A DNA stretch of 64,000 nucleotides, taken from positions 42,247,155 through 42,311,154 of the forward strand of contig CM066994.1 of NCBI GenBank assembly GCA_033977485.1. Reading direction: 5' to 3'. Made by a program: the position numbers and the translations under genes. A model generated the notes under the pieces. That model ran no database searches. It was not told the DNA's origin and saw only the letters and a program-made list of their open reading frames with translations. Of this stretch, positions 34,100-45,818 are shown piece by piece. Each line of letters opens with the position of its first letter. Position 1 is the first letter of the stretch. This DNA comes from Hydrangea macrophylla. Taxonomy: Eukaryota > Streptophyta > Magnoliopsida > Cornales > Hydrangeaceae.

Positions 34100-36593
34100 A
34101 TCAGAAAAGACTTCTATACAATAAGGTGGTTTTGATGTATATACACAAAATTAGTTTTGAGTAAAAGACATTCATTCCGTGATAAGAAACATTTGTTCTA
34201 ACATCATTATTTCTGAATAGGTAACATTTATTTTATTTTCTAAAATATTTATTCCTTTAAAACCACTCAATTACTTTGAAATAAATAAGATAATTTCTAC
34301 GACAGAATGAATATTACCTATGTGTAAATAATGATGTAGCCGGGAGGTAAGCCAAAACCAATTTAATATCAATAATGACGAATTATATAATGAATTGTAC
34401 AAACTAAGCCATAATTACCTTTCTGATCTTATTTTTGATAAGTACCCGATCTTCATTGACTTGCAAAACTATTGCTTTTAATCACCAAGGACACTAAAAA
34501 GTGTTTCCACATAAATTGGACACCCTGTACATCTTTGATGAGATAATATATATATATATATATATATGGTTAATTTATTTAACAAGTTCCGACTTTAATT
34601 AAAAATTGTTGAACGGCTAGTGGATATCCTCTCTATGTAGCTCTACCATGAGGTTCATCTTCCTTGATAAAATTAAATCTAATCAAGCGTGTTCAAATCT
34701 ATCAGTGTGTGTGTTAAAAGCATAAAGTGAAAAAAGATCAAATTTTTTCTTACGATAAAATAAAGTCTGTAAAGAGTGCACATCAGATCACAGACAAAGA
34801 AATCAAAGTTTATTTCATAAGATTACAATCTCTGAGTCCTAAACTTAAAAATGCACCGAGGAAGATGAAAAATGGAGGGATACTATGGTTGATTTTCGAG
34901 AAAAGAATGAATCGCTAAAAGGTATGTTGATTTGATTCTAAGGATTTGTATGATGAAGCAATGACTGTAAACTGTAGGACAAGAAGTGAATTTTTGTTTT
35001 TACCTAGCACTAAGCCTTAATCTCTTAGCCTTGGTGGTGGATGAACTAAGCCTTAATGCTTTCAAGGCCCTGCTGGGATGTGGACCATGTGTGTGCATTA
35101 TGCTTGTCTTTTGGGATGCTGTCAGTGTGTAAATCCCAATCTTCAAAATAGCTTTAAAGCAGGAATAACATGTAATAAATACTCCATCAAATAGGAAAAA
35201 AAAAAACACAGTGAAGACTTTATTGAGCAAAGAAATAAGGCCTACCTATTCACATTCTAAACAAATCTATGGAAAAAGGAACCCATTGATGATTAGCCTG
35301 TTTTTTCTTATCTCTGTTGAAGATTAGCTTCATTTCTCTCCCAATGTTTCCACCTTTTTTTTTTTCAAATATCTTTCCATCGTAAAACTGAAAATATCCC
35401 AGCTAAGGTTGGACATCAAGAGTGAGGGATTGTTTTTCCCATTGTAGATTTCAATATTGAAGTTAAAGCCCAAATAGTAGAGGTCTGAAGAAGTTATCAT
35501 GTGAAGAATCTAGTAGCATAAGCCCTACTTTTTCTTCTATAAAAAATATTTGTTAGTGATGCTTCACATTAACCAAAGACAGTATAGGTTTTCATGTTGG
35601 GTGCCATATGCATGAATAAACGCAAACAAAAATCTAAAAAGGCAGGAGCGCAGAGAGTTCACCTGAAAGCAAGAATCAATAAATCACAGTTTAGCTCTCA
35701 GAAAAGAGGAAAATCTATAGATAAAATGAGGATTGGGGAAACGAACAAGCGTACCTATTTGAAACGTCTACAGAAAGGAAAGCCAATGCTTTCTTTGGTT
35801 GCTATGTATGCAATATCTGGGTGAATCGACCTGATGTTCAAGATATTTGAGAAAATATCACATATTTGAAATCCTCAATAACTTAGATATAGTCCTATTA
35901 AGCAAAATTGAAAATTTGAGAGGCAATCAAACATACATAATGAATACATAAATATGTGCATATCAAATTTATGTAATTTATAAATAAAAAAAAATTTTAA
36001 AAAATGAACAAACAAACTAATACCCTTGCTTTCCTTCTAAGGTCCAACCAAATCTAACAAAGTAGAAAATATTAAAGAAAGTGGCTATAACCACAAAGTG
36101 AGCAAAGATGATACACACAGGACCCTAAAAAAACACCAACATTACAAAACCCCTAGAACTCTGCCACCAATATTTAAAGAAACTTGAAACTGGACAAAAA
36201 ATTCAGACAATACACCACAAATCATGTAAAACAACTCTCCAGTCTCCACAATAAACCACAAAGCAATAAAATTCCAGACATACAAAATCTGCTCCTAGAC
36301 TCTCTGATGTATCACCATTTCACACCCTAATATATGTTGAGTCGAAAAGTTTAAAACCCCAGACATACTGCCTTAAAAATTTTGATTCACATAGCTCCAG
36401 AAAAAGAACCTGGTATGAAGAAAAGGAAGAAGAAGGGGTAATTTCAGATCTGATGAAGAAGAGAAGAAGAAGAAGGAAGGAAGGGAGTACCGATCTGATG
36501 AAGAAGATGTTAGCGTCGAAGCGGTCGGTAGGCGGTTGGCGGTTGGCGGTCGGCAATCGATCGGTGGTCGGCTGCGGCGTTGGGGATCTAGGG

Positions 36594-36627
<34 letters not shown>

Positions 36628-36660
36628 GTGAAACCCGAAGAGCCCGATTTGTTTTGTTTG
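34100..36660 (-). other. CACTA interior with unidentified gene-like fragments
   Basis: No domain could be recognised. On the minus strand there is a (GA)n/(CT)n leader-like tract (36596-36628), then a Ser/Arg-rich GC-richer stretch (36440-36600) typical of a 5' UTR or first exon. An exon-like piece at about 36029-36108 reads IIFAHFVVIATFFNIFYFVR and is followed by DNA resembling the exon-like stretches in the duplicated segments at 16069 and 61400. Small frames at 34727-34918, 35000-35230 and 35594-35824 show no family signature. Probably remnants of a captured host gene. Confidence 0.35.
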
Positions 36661-36786
36661 TCAAAATTAAAATTTTTTTTAATCACTTTTGTAATGGATA
36701 TAAACGTTACAAATATAAATACACCCATTACAAAATTTAAGTAACCAAAATATTGGTAATTAGTAACGGTTTTCAAAATTTGTAAC

Positions 36787-37405
36787 TGACATGTCCAAAA
36801 TAATCTAGCCATGAAGACAGTGCCACGTGACCAAGAGGTGCTGGTCATTCCGGTAAGGGCGCTCTCCCTGGGGCCAAGAATTCCCGAGGTGTTTATTCAA
36901 ACCGCCCGGTTTGTACCAACAGGCCGGGCATGAAGGTCACGGCGTCCCGCGATCCCGACCTGTCCAGCAGTTTCCTAAATCGACTACAAGTCTGCGAAAG
37001 GGAATATGACAGTTTCCTAAACCACTTAGGAAACTCTCCTAAAATTATGCAAATATGTTGTGATTAGATTAGGCTTCCTAATCCTATCAACTTACCATGT
37101 AAGAGTGGACTCTTGCACCTATAAAAGAGCCCACCTACCCTGTCAATAGGGATTCCGATCCTAAAACAATTCTCTGGCTGGCAAGCATACAACAGAGAAC
37201 TCACCACCATACGCATATACCCATCCGGTGTTACTGGTAGTGCCGCCCACCTTTGTTGGCTCACCAGGCCCGCTTGTGATCTGCTAGTGAGAGCGCACAG
37301 ACGCAACCGTGGACGTAGGTCACCTCGTTAACGGGACCGAACCACATACAAATTGTTCTCGTCTCTCTCTCTCTAAACCTCTCTTACCAGTTTTAGGCAT
37401 CATCA
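36787..37405 (+). repeat. 5' LTR of the Tat element
   Basis: 619 bp, from TGACATGTCC to GGCATCATCA. A TATA box, CTATAAAAGAG, is at about 37119-37129, so U3 is about 360 bp and transcription should start near 37150. The LTR drives the plus-strand genomic RNA. It is preceded by target duplication GTAAC. Confidence 0.95.
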
Positions 37406-37408
37406 GTT

Positions 37409-37426
37409 TGGCACCGTCTGTGGGAA
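37409..37426 (+). other. Primer-binding site of the Tat element
   Basis: TGGCACCGTCTGTGGGAA begins three bases after the 5' LTR, where a host tRNA 3' end primes minus-strand DNA synthesis. It belongs to the TGGCGCCGTCTGTGGGAA type used by Tat-lineage elements, with one base altered (A for G at the fifth position). I infer a tRNA-Arg-type primer from knowledge of Ogre relatives; this was not tested. Confidence 0.75.
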
Positions 37427-37471
37427 ACGACGTACTGAGTCTTCTCATCAACAAATTCTTAACTGATCAAC

Positions 37472-39161
37472 ATGCCGCCAAAGACGGGTATGAAAAACAC
37501 TGCCCCGACCGGTCAGGAGAACTTGCAGCTCGTGCAGACCACCTCAATGACTTCCGAGCAAGTGATTGTGGCCCTCGTGCAACTTCTGGAAGGCCAAGAG
37601 AAGACCCAGCAGCAAATTGACGCGACGTTGGCCTTGCAGGAAAAGCGCCCCCAATCCGAGACCAGACGGAGAAAAGCGCCCCCGACCAGGACCAGCCAAG
37701 AGTTCGGAATCATACCCACTCTGCGCCGGTCCCCCCGTCGGACTGGAAGCGCGCCCGGGACGATGACCGCAGTGGAGCTCCAAGGCGCGCCAGGCGAAGG
37801 GCACGGATCAATCCCCGTCGAATGGAAGATGCCAGAACCGTCATCAACCGATGGAGCGCGGCCAGAGGGGAAGGGCCAGGACGGAGGGCCCAGGAATCAG
37901 CCAAAGACCCTCCGGCCTTGAGCCAGGGGGATCTTAGGCACGCGATTTCTCGTACCAGGAGCTGGGTCCTATCCCCGAGGTCGACGCGTTTTGAGGAAGA
38001 GGCATCGTCATCTGATCCGACCTATCGCTCGGACGTAGAAAGGAGAACCGGGCGGGATGACGTAAAGGCCCAAGTCGAGGAACTATAGCAGCAGATCGAG
38101 AGGTTGACCCGCAAGTTCGGCCACGACCTCACCAACACGGAGACGGAATCACCCTATACCGCTCGGGTGACACAGTTTCCCATTCCACGGAAGTTCACCT
38201 CAGCTCCTATGACGGCACAGGGAGCCCGGTTGACCACATCCGCACTTACAAGGCTCAGATGGCACTGGTCACTACGGTGGACGAGCTGTTGTGCCTGGCC
38301 TTCCCCAGTACCCTCAAGGGACCAGTCGCACAATGGTTCCATGCTTTGAAGCCCCGGATGGTCGACGATTTCAAAGCCCTCAGCAAGCTGTTCATCGGCC
38401 AGTTTGTCGGGATGCTCGACCGGTCACAACCGGACACTCAGCAGTTGACTGTCAAGCAGGGCAAAGGGGAGTCCCTCAGGGAATATGTGGACTATTTCAA
38501 CCTGCAAAGGCTCCAGATTCGCAATCTTAATGAAACGGCCGCAATCATGGCCTTCTGCTCGGGAGTTCAACACACCGAGGTCGCCACGTCATTCCATCGT
38601 GACCGACCGCCAACCCTGGTGGATCTCTCGGAGAGGGTCGGAAAATACATCGATACCGAGGAGTTCTTTAAGGCAAAGCGCGCCGGCCAGGCGGGAGACG
38701 AATCCCCGAAGGCCAAGCGCAAGCATAAAGGATTTGAGAAGGGCTCGGGAAAGAAGCCAAAGCAAGATCAGAAGGATGCCCGGGGTCAGCCCCCGATCGC
38801 TTTAACACCCCTTTCCCGGCCCATACAGGAAGTCATGACCGCCGCAGAAGCGCAGAGGTTGCTTCAGCAGCCAGCCAAACTCAGAGCACTGCCCGGTAAG
38901 AGGAACCGGGACAAATTTTACCACTACCACAGGGATCACGGCCATGAAACGAAGGATTGCTTCAAATTAAAGATGGCAATAGAGAAGTTGATCAAACAGA
39001 GACACCTCGCTGAGTTCGTCACAGCAGATAGACGACCCCGGCAGGACACCCGAGCTCCCGATCAGCCACCGCCACTTGGCCACATCCACCTGATCTCCGG
39101 AGGAACGTCAGGCGAAGGTGATTCACAGCCGGCACGGAAGAGGCATGCTCGGGCATCCTGA
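37472..39161 (+). pseudogene. gag: gag of the Tat element, broken by two frameshifts and a stop
   Basis: Gag packages the element's RNA in virus-like particles. The N-terminal part starts at ATG 37472 (MPPKTGMKNT...). Homology moves to a second frame near 37815 and to a third near 38200, and there is an in-frame TAG at 38086-38088. The last, 300-codon part (38259-39161) holds the retrotransposon gag core (GPVAQWFHALKPRMVDDFKA, codons about 24-43) and a nucleocapsid-like motif at about 38914-38965. In that motif the first zinc-binding cysteine is replaced by tyrosine (KFYHYHRDHGHETKDC). It ends with TGA 39159-39161, in the same frame as pol, which resumes after it. Whether that stop is native to the family or a mutation is unclear. 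Confidence 0.88.
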
Positions 39162-39269
39162 GCGGATGTCTAGCAGGTCCAATCCACCGGCTCCTCCCCA
39201 ACCGATGCCCAAACATTCACATCCGACAACCTGCAGGGCGTCCACTGCCCCCATGATGACCCGCTAGTA

Positions 39270-42200
39270 ATGACGCTTTCTATAGCAAATTATATGGTCA
39301 AGAGAGTGCTGGTAGACACAGGCAGCTCGTCCGACATTATATTCACGTCGGCATTCGATCAACTCGGGATCGCCAGGGATCGGCTCCGGTCGGTCGCTAC
39401 ACCCCTGGTTGGATTCAACGGCTCCAGCACACAACCGCTCGGGACAATCGAGCTTCCAGTTCTCATGGGGACCTACCCTCAGCAGGCCTCCGTACTGACC
39501 AATTTTGTGATCGTAGAAGCTCCGTCGGCCTACAATGTCATCCTTGGAAGGCCGACCCTCAACAGAGCCAGAGCAGTCGTCTCCACCTACAGCTTAACAG
39601 TGAAGTTCCCAACTCCTCAGGGGCTCGGATGCTTGCGTGGAGATCAGACCACCGCCCGGAGTTGCTACGTCAGCTCGTTACGCCGGGGGGCAATCACCGA
39701 AACATTAAACGTTCAAGAGATGGACCCCCGGGACCAGAGCGACGCGGTAGGTCTGGTGGAAGAATTGGAAAGTGTAGTGCTGAGTCCCGAGTACCCTGAC
39801 CGCACGGTCAGCATTGGCACCCTACTGGAGCCCGGCCTGAAGGAGAAACTGACCCAGTTCTTGAGGCAAAACCAGGACGTCTTTGCTTGGAGTCACGAGG
39901 ATATGCCCGGGATTGACCCCCGGGTAATGTCCCATCGCCTCAACGTCAGTCTAGATTACAGGCCAGTGAAGCAGAAAAGGAGGGGCATGGCCCCCGAGCC
40001 ACATAAGACAGTGAGTGAAGAGGTCGAGAAGCTCCTCAAAGTCCATTCCATACGAGAAGTTCACTATCCCGACTGGCTAGCCAACGTGGTACTTGTCAAG
40101 AAAAGCAGCGGGAAGTGGAGGATGTGCGTGGACTTTACCGACCTCAACAAAGCTTGCCCTAAGGATTGCTACCCGCTACCCAGGATATACCTCATTGTGG
40201 ACTCAACGGCGGGTCACTCACTCCTCTCATTTATGGACGCTTACTCGGGGTACAACCAGATCAGCATGTACCCCGGGGACGAAGAGAAGACGGCGTTCAT
40301 CACTGACCAGGGTACGTATTGCTACAAGGTGATGCCATTCGCTCTCAAGAATGCCGGGGCCACCTACCAACGCCTGGTCAACTACATGTTCAAAGACCTC
40401 ATTGGAAAGACTATGGAGGTATATGTGGATGATCTGCTGGTCAAGAGCCGGGACGAGCCCGACCACCTCGAGCATCTGGCCGGGGCCTTCAGCATTTTGA
40501 GAAAATTCAGGATGACGTTGAACCCGGCCAAATGCACCTTTGGCGTCTCGTCCGGGAAGTTTCTGGGCCACATAGCCAGCAGGCGGGGGATTGAGGCAAA
40601 CCCCGAGAAGATCAAAGCCATCATCAGCATGCGGTCGTCCAAATCAACAAAAGAGGTTCAGAGCTTAGCCGGACGGGTGGCCGCATTAAACAGATTTGTC
40701 TCTCGAGCTACCGACCGGTGCCTGCCATTCTTCAAAATCCTCCGTAAGGCGTTCGAGTGGTCAGAAGAGTGTGAAGAGGCGTTCCAAGAACTCAAGGAGT
40801 ACCTGGCTTCCCCTCCTCTACTCTCAACACCTGTGCCCGGAGAAGAATTATTCCTATACTTGGCAGTGTCACCGTCAATGGTTAGCTCGACACTAATCCG
40901 GGAAGAGCACGGGATACAGTTCCCAGTGTACTACACCAGCTGGGCGTTACAGGGTGCAGAGAGCAGATACTCCCACATCGAAAAACTGGCATTTGTCCTT
41001 ATCACCTCGGCCCGGAGGCTCCGCCCTTACTTTCAAGCCCATGCCATTGTAGTCCTCACAGATCAACCTCTCCGCAGAATCCTCAACCGTCCAGACACGT
41101 CCAGGAGGCTCATCAAGTGGGCATTGGAGTTGGAAGAGTTCGAAGTGATCTACCGACCCCGGACAGCCATCAAGGGACAAGCCGTGGCTGACTTTCTGGT
41201 TGAGTTCACATATCCAGAAGACCCGGTTGAAAAGTCTGAGCCGCCGGCCTTACCGCTCGAGTTACACTCTGATATCCCTACCTGGGTACTACACGTGGAC
41301 GGTTCATCCAATCAGCAAGGCAGTAGGGCAGGAATCATCTTAACTACTCTCGATGGCATCCAACTTGAATATGCATTGAGATTTGGGTTCTGTGCCTCCA
41401 ACAACGAGGCCGAATACGAAGCCCTATTGGTTGGACTACAATTGGTCGTTTCTATGAGTGCAAAACAGGTCCAGGGATACAGTGATTCTCAGCTCGTGGT
41501 CAACCAGGTTAACCAAGAATATGAAGCGCGGGAAGACAATATGGTAGCCTACTTAGCCCTTGTCCGAGAGGTTTCCAAGAAGCTCCGAGGATTCTCCATC
41601 ACGCAGATACCGAGAGAAGAAAATACCAGGACCGACCGGTTGGCTCGCCTCGCCTCGTCTTCCGAGTCAGACTTGCCCTGGATACGGATACAATACCTAA
41701 CCGATCCGAGTGTGATCAACTCAGAAGGCATGGAGGTAGACCCAGTCACCCTGGGACCCAGCTGGATGGATCCGCTCGTGACGTTCTTGAAAATAGGGGT
41801 GCTACCAGACGACAAAGAAGAAGCCCACCGGGTCAAATACCGGGCGGCACGATACCACCTCGTTTACGGCATTCTCTACAAGAGGGGATTCACTATCCCG
41901 TACCTCCGCTGTGTTCACCCCGCACAGGTCCCAGCGATACTGTTCGAAATCTACGAAGGAGTGTGCGGGAACCACATTGGAGGCCGGGCACTCTCCAGGA
42001 AGGCCCTACTGCAAGGTTACTACTGGCCAACCATGGCCCGGGATTCCCAGGAGTGCGTCAGAAGATGTGATAAGTGTCAGAGATACTCTCCCATGATCAA
42101 TCAACCGGGAGAGTTCCAGACTCCAATCCACAGTCCCTGGCCGTTCGCCCAGTGGGGAATCGACATTGTCGGTCCCTTACCGATGGGAAAAGGACAGGTC

Positions 42201-42966
42201 AAGTTCGCTGTCATTGCTGTTGACTACTTCACCAAATGGGCAGAGGCCGAGCCCTTGACGACGATAACCGAACGAAAAATGGAGAGCTTCGTGGAAAGGA
42301 ATATTCTTAGTAGGTTCGGCATTCCCCGGGTCCTGGTCAGCGAGAACGGCAGGCAGTTTGACACCCCTATATTCAGGCAGTTCTGCTCGGGTTACGGGAT
42401 ACAGAATCATTACTCCTCCCCCGAGCACCCACAAGCCAACGGTCAAGCTAAGGTAACCAACCGCACAATCTTGCAGTCAATCAAGACAAGGCTTGAAGGT
42501 GCCAAAGGGCTGTGGGCCGATGAGCTACCAACCTTCCTGTGGGCCTACCCCGTTCTCTTTAACCTACGATTTTGAGGCGGTGGTCCCCACAGAGCTTGGG
42601 CTGCCTACATATAGGGTGGCCAACTTCAGTGCGCCGGATAATGAAGAAGTCCTCCGGTCAGAGCTGGATCTGGTGGAGGAAAGGAGAGACCAAGCCTACC
42701 TAAAGGTGGCAGCCTACAAGCAAAGGGTCTCGCGGTATTACAATAGCAAGGTGCAGCACCGCAGTTTTCAAGTTAGAGACCTCGTCCTTAAAGCAGTAAA
42801 CCAGTCTACCCGAATGCCGAGCCATGGAAAATTGGGAGCAAACTGGGAAGGCCCATATATAGTAACCCGAGTCAACCGACCGGGAACCTACTCGCTACAG
42901 AGCATGGACGGGAACGATCTCTCTCATCTGTGGAATGTGCAGCACCTCCACAAGTATTATCAGTAG
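39270..42966 (+). pseudogene. pol: pol of the Tat element (protease, RT, two RNase H, integrase), defective
   Basis: An open frame of 1,101 codons from 39270, then a second frame from about 42550 to TAG 42964-42966. Domains in order: aspartic protease with DTGSS (17-21); reverse transcriptase with YVDD (about 385-388); RT-linked RNase H (about 480-590); an extra RNase H with HVDGSS (about 674-679) and the later NEAEYEALL and RTDRLARLAS blocks, the Tat hallmark; integrase with an H-H-C-C zinc region (about 901-932). The integrase catalytic triad is damaged: Asp965 is present, but the second position is Glu1025 (SENGRQF, normally Asp) and the third is Lys1061 (NGQAKVTN, normally Glu), with correct D-x35-E spacing. 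A small out-of-frame deletion near 42548 separates the integrase C-terminal part, which continues to LHKYYQ. Integration by its own enzyme is therefore not expected. Confidence 0.93.
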
Positions 42967-45085
42967 CCCGTGAGGAACCCAGCCTCGAATTCCTCCTCGG
43001 CCTCCTTGGCTTTAGCCTCCCGAGCATCAGCGAGCTCCGAGAGCGTGGCCGTCATGGCTGCCAGGTCCTTCTCGGCAGAGATCTTCGCGGACTCCGAGGC
43101 TGTAACCTTTGCCTCTGTAATCTTCTCTGTGGTGATCCTCTCGGCCTCCACGGTCGCCGCCTTAGCCTCCGTAGCCTTCCGGGCGGCCCGCTCGGTAGAC
43201 AAGGAATCACGGACCTCCCCCAGCTCCAGGGCTGTTGCCCGGGATCTTTCTTCCTCCACAGTGAGGGCAAACTCTGCGAACTCCTGGGCAGCCCTCTCCA
43301 CGGAGAAGTTGGCCTCTGCAGCGGCCAACCTCTCAGCAATGCCGGGAAGGGTGGTCTCGGCCCCAGCAGCAATACAGCCAATCTGCAAGAACAAGGAAAT
43401 GTCAGCATGCGCATAGAGAGATAGTTAATGTTCACATTGCAAAGAGACTTACCATGTGGATGATGCTGTACAGCCAACCGATGATGGCCTTGGGGCTGAT
43501 CATGGTGCACTTGTCAATCTGACTCTGCAGTAACCCGGGCCGCACCCTTCCACGGGCTTCGTCCGCCGTCTCGACCTCCGGCCTTGAAGAGGGGCCCGCG
43601 CGAGCTTCCTCCATGGTCGGGAACGAGACCTCGGACGGTTTGGCTACTGGGGGGACTGGGGGGGGGGGGGGGGGGGGGGGGGGGGGGCGCAGTAATGGTT
43701 ATGACAGGAGGTGGTGGTGGTGGTGCAGCAATTGTAACTACGGGCGTAGAAGTAGCAGCAGCTTCCTTCTCGGCCCGGATGGATATCCCCCGGGAAATCC
43801 TTCTCAGAGGCTGGCCCTCGGAAGGATCCGGCTTCTTCCTCTTCTGGCCAGCCCGGGCCTTCAGGGCCGCCTCTTTCTCCTTTAGAGCTGCCGTGCTCTT
43901 AGGAGCCATTTCTGCAAAATCAGAAGCATGTCAGAATTCGGCAGAGTATAAAGAAAAATCGGACGGTCAAGAGAGTTTACCAGGAATGATCGCCGGGAGA
44001 ACAGGAGCTGGGAAGCGCTGGGGCTTGTAGGTAATCTTCGGACTTCCTGATCGAGTTAACACCTTGTTGATGTCAGTTGGGTCCTCCACCAGAGATAGGA
44101 CCCTCGCCTGGAGCTCGTCGGGAAGACTCGGCACGTCCACTGCTCCCACTGCAAAGAAAACATACAAATGGGTTAGTCAAGGCAAGATGGAAAGACTGAT
44201 CAATAAAGAAAAGTGCTCGAGCTTACTCCTCAGCTTCCCCGCCCAGGAGGTCCTCAGCTGAATACCCGGCGCCTTCTCGCACAGCCCCAGGGTGGACACT
44301 TGGAAGAATTTCTTCTTCCACCTTTTGTTGTTGCTTGGGTAGTTTACAATTATCTTCCGCCCCTGCCTGGCCCCGAGCGAAAAGAAACCGTACTCCCCGT
44401 GGACTTTGAAGGGCCGGTGAGTCCAGAAGAACTCCTGCAAGGTAAGCTGATACCCGAGGACTTGGGGCCACAAAGAAATGCACCCCATCAGGTATCGCCA
44501 ACCGTTCGGGGCGAGCTGCCCAGGGGAGATCCCGAGGTAGATAAGCGCGTCCCTGGCAACTAGGTGGATAGGTAGGTGAAGGCCCGCCATAAAAGCATCC
44601 TCGTACAGAGTGACGAAGCCCGACTTATGGAAGTGAGCTCTCCCATCGTGCACGGCAAGAGAAAAGGGGCCGGGAAGCTCATACCTATCCCTGATCCAAT
44701 CCAGATCAGGGCCACACAGAATACTAACAATGGACTCGCATGAGAAGACGACCCCGGGACTGTTCGGTACAGACCCCTCGTCGCCCGACCCCCGCGACGT
44801 CGAGGCTACGGGAGAATCCCGGTGCACTTCCTCGGGAAACGCCTGGGCGGGGATTCTTCCCTCACTATGCTGGTCAGAGGGGGCTAGGGAAGGAGGGTCT
44901 GGGTTTGTGCTCATAGACCCTGATCGCAACTGCTCGTCTTCCGACAGGGACGATGAGTCAAAATCTGAATAGCACATGACTGCGTCTGAAGACCTAAAGG
45001 GTAGACGACCTAAGAATGGGTCAAGAACTCCTAGTCTGATGTACAGGGGAGGTAAATCTAACAACCTAAAGGGCAGGTCGTACAA
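42960..45085 (-). CDS. Spliced antisense gene of the Tat element (putative gypsy-type transposon domain)
   Basis: A four-exon gene on the strand opposite to gag-pol. Exon 1 runs from 45085 (or the more likely ATG at 44974) to 44227; exon 2 is 44148-43981; exon 3 is 43911-43453; exon 4 is 43382-42960. Junctions are consensus: GA|GTAAGC, TTTGCAG|TGGG, CCTG|GTAAAC, TTTTGCAG|AAATGG, CATG|GTAAGT, TTCTTGCAG|ATTG. Exon 1 carries the 'putative gypsy type transposon' (Transposase_28) domain, with AGLHLPIHLVARDAL and PGQLAPNGWRYLMGC, of unknown function. Exon 3 is basic, then Pro-rich; exon 4 is an Ala/Glu-rich coiled coil ending in GFLTGY. A 30-base poly-G/C run (43658-43687) in exon 3 probably shifts the frame in this copy. 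Its TGA (42960-42962) lies one base from the pol TAG. Antisense ORFs are known in some Tat elements; the gene's role is unknown. Confidence 0.75.
43658..43687. repeat. 30-base poly-G run in exon 3 of the antisense gene
   Basis: Encodes polyproline on the minus strand. Replication or sequencing slippage here would change the reading frame. The frame upstream (MAPKSTAALK...) and the more gene-like frame downstream (ARAGPSSRPEVETADE) indeed differ. Confidence 0.9.
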
Positions 45086-45413
45086 GATTCGAGAAGAAAG
45101 ACATTAGTCTCTCAAGACTCCCTCGGGAACTCCCATTCGGTCAATCTGCTCTAGTGAACTCCCAGACTGAAAGAAGTGACAAAACCAAAAAAAGAAGAAG
45201 TCCCAGGTTCGCTCTAACCCAAGTGGGTTCACTCCCTCAAGCTTTGTTCAAAAAAGGAAGAAGACAATGAAAAACTGAGGACAGAAAGAAAGGACTTACA
45301 AGATTTAGTGCAGAAAAGGACTCAGGAACCTTGCTCGGGAATCTTGGTTGCTCTCAAACCGCTCGAGAAAATCTCTCAGTTGGCAGCAGGAACTGGAGAA
45401 ATGAGCCAAGTGT

Positions 45414-45426
45414 TTCTTATATAGAA
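45414..45426 (-). promoter_or_regulatory. TATA box of the antisense gene
   Basis: On the minus strand CTTCTATATAAGAAAC lies about 440 bases upstream of the ATG at 44974, outside the LTR. A comparable box (TATAAAAAGGGG) is found antisense next to the 3' LTR of the other Tat element (18286). This supports a dedicated internal promoter. A long 5' leader, possibly spliced, would be implied. Confidence 0.5.
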
Positions 45427-45802
45427 GTAGCGGACGGTCCAGATCAACCAGATCCAACGGCTCAAGATTTTTCCCGCCAAGAACCGTCAACAGTTGTCAC
45501 CTCGGGCACATGAAGGGTCGCCTCGAATCTCGCACACATTAAATGCGTGATGTGATGGTCCGGTTACCACGCAACTGTTCGGTTACGTCCGAGCCAACTT
45601 TGCTGGATCCTGTCCAGGCCAATTATTCCCTTACACGTGGCAATACTCACACTCGAGCTCCTACCTGTACCGGTCGGTTACCTCACTGGGGGACCTAGAG
45701 TGTGGGCCACATCCCGAGCAGCGCTCCCGGACCATATCCGGACGGTTTCCCAGAAGCCACTGATTTTCGAATCCTCACCCGATGGCGCATCCAGCCAGTT
45801 CC

Positions 45803-45818
45803 GAAAATGGGGGGCAGC
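45803..45818 (+). other. Polypurine tract of the Tat element
   Basis: GAAAATGGGGGGCAGC ends immediately before the 3' LTR start TGATATG. This is the RNase-H-resistant primer for plus-strand DNA. Confidence 0.8.

Noticed and set aside
32727..36786. CACTA transposase
   Set aside because: No long frame or TNP2/TNPD-like motif was found before the retrotransposon insertion point, so the element is non-autonomous.
40227..42446. Several minus-strand open frames across pol
   Set aside because: They mirror the RT/RNase H/integrase coding frame in GC-richer DNA and show no independent features.
43584..44030. Plus-strand Gly/Ala-rich open frame opposite the antisense gene
   Set aside because: Its glycine run is the 30-base poly-G tract. 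The minus strand has the splice sites and domain structure, so this is a shadow.
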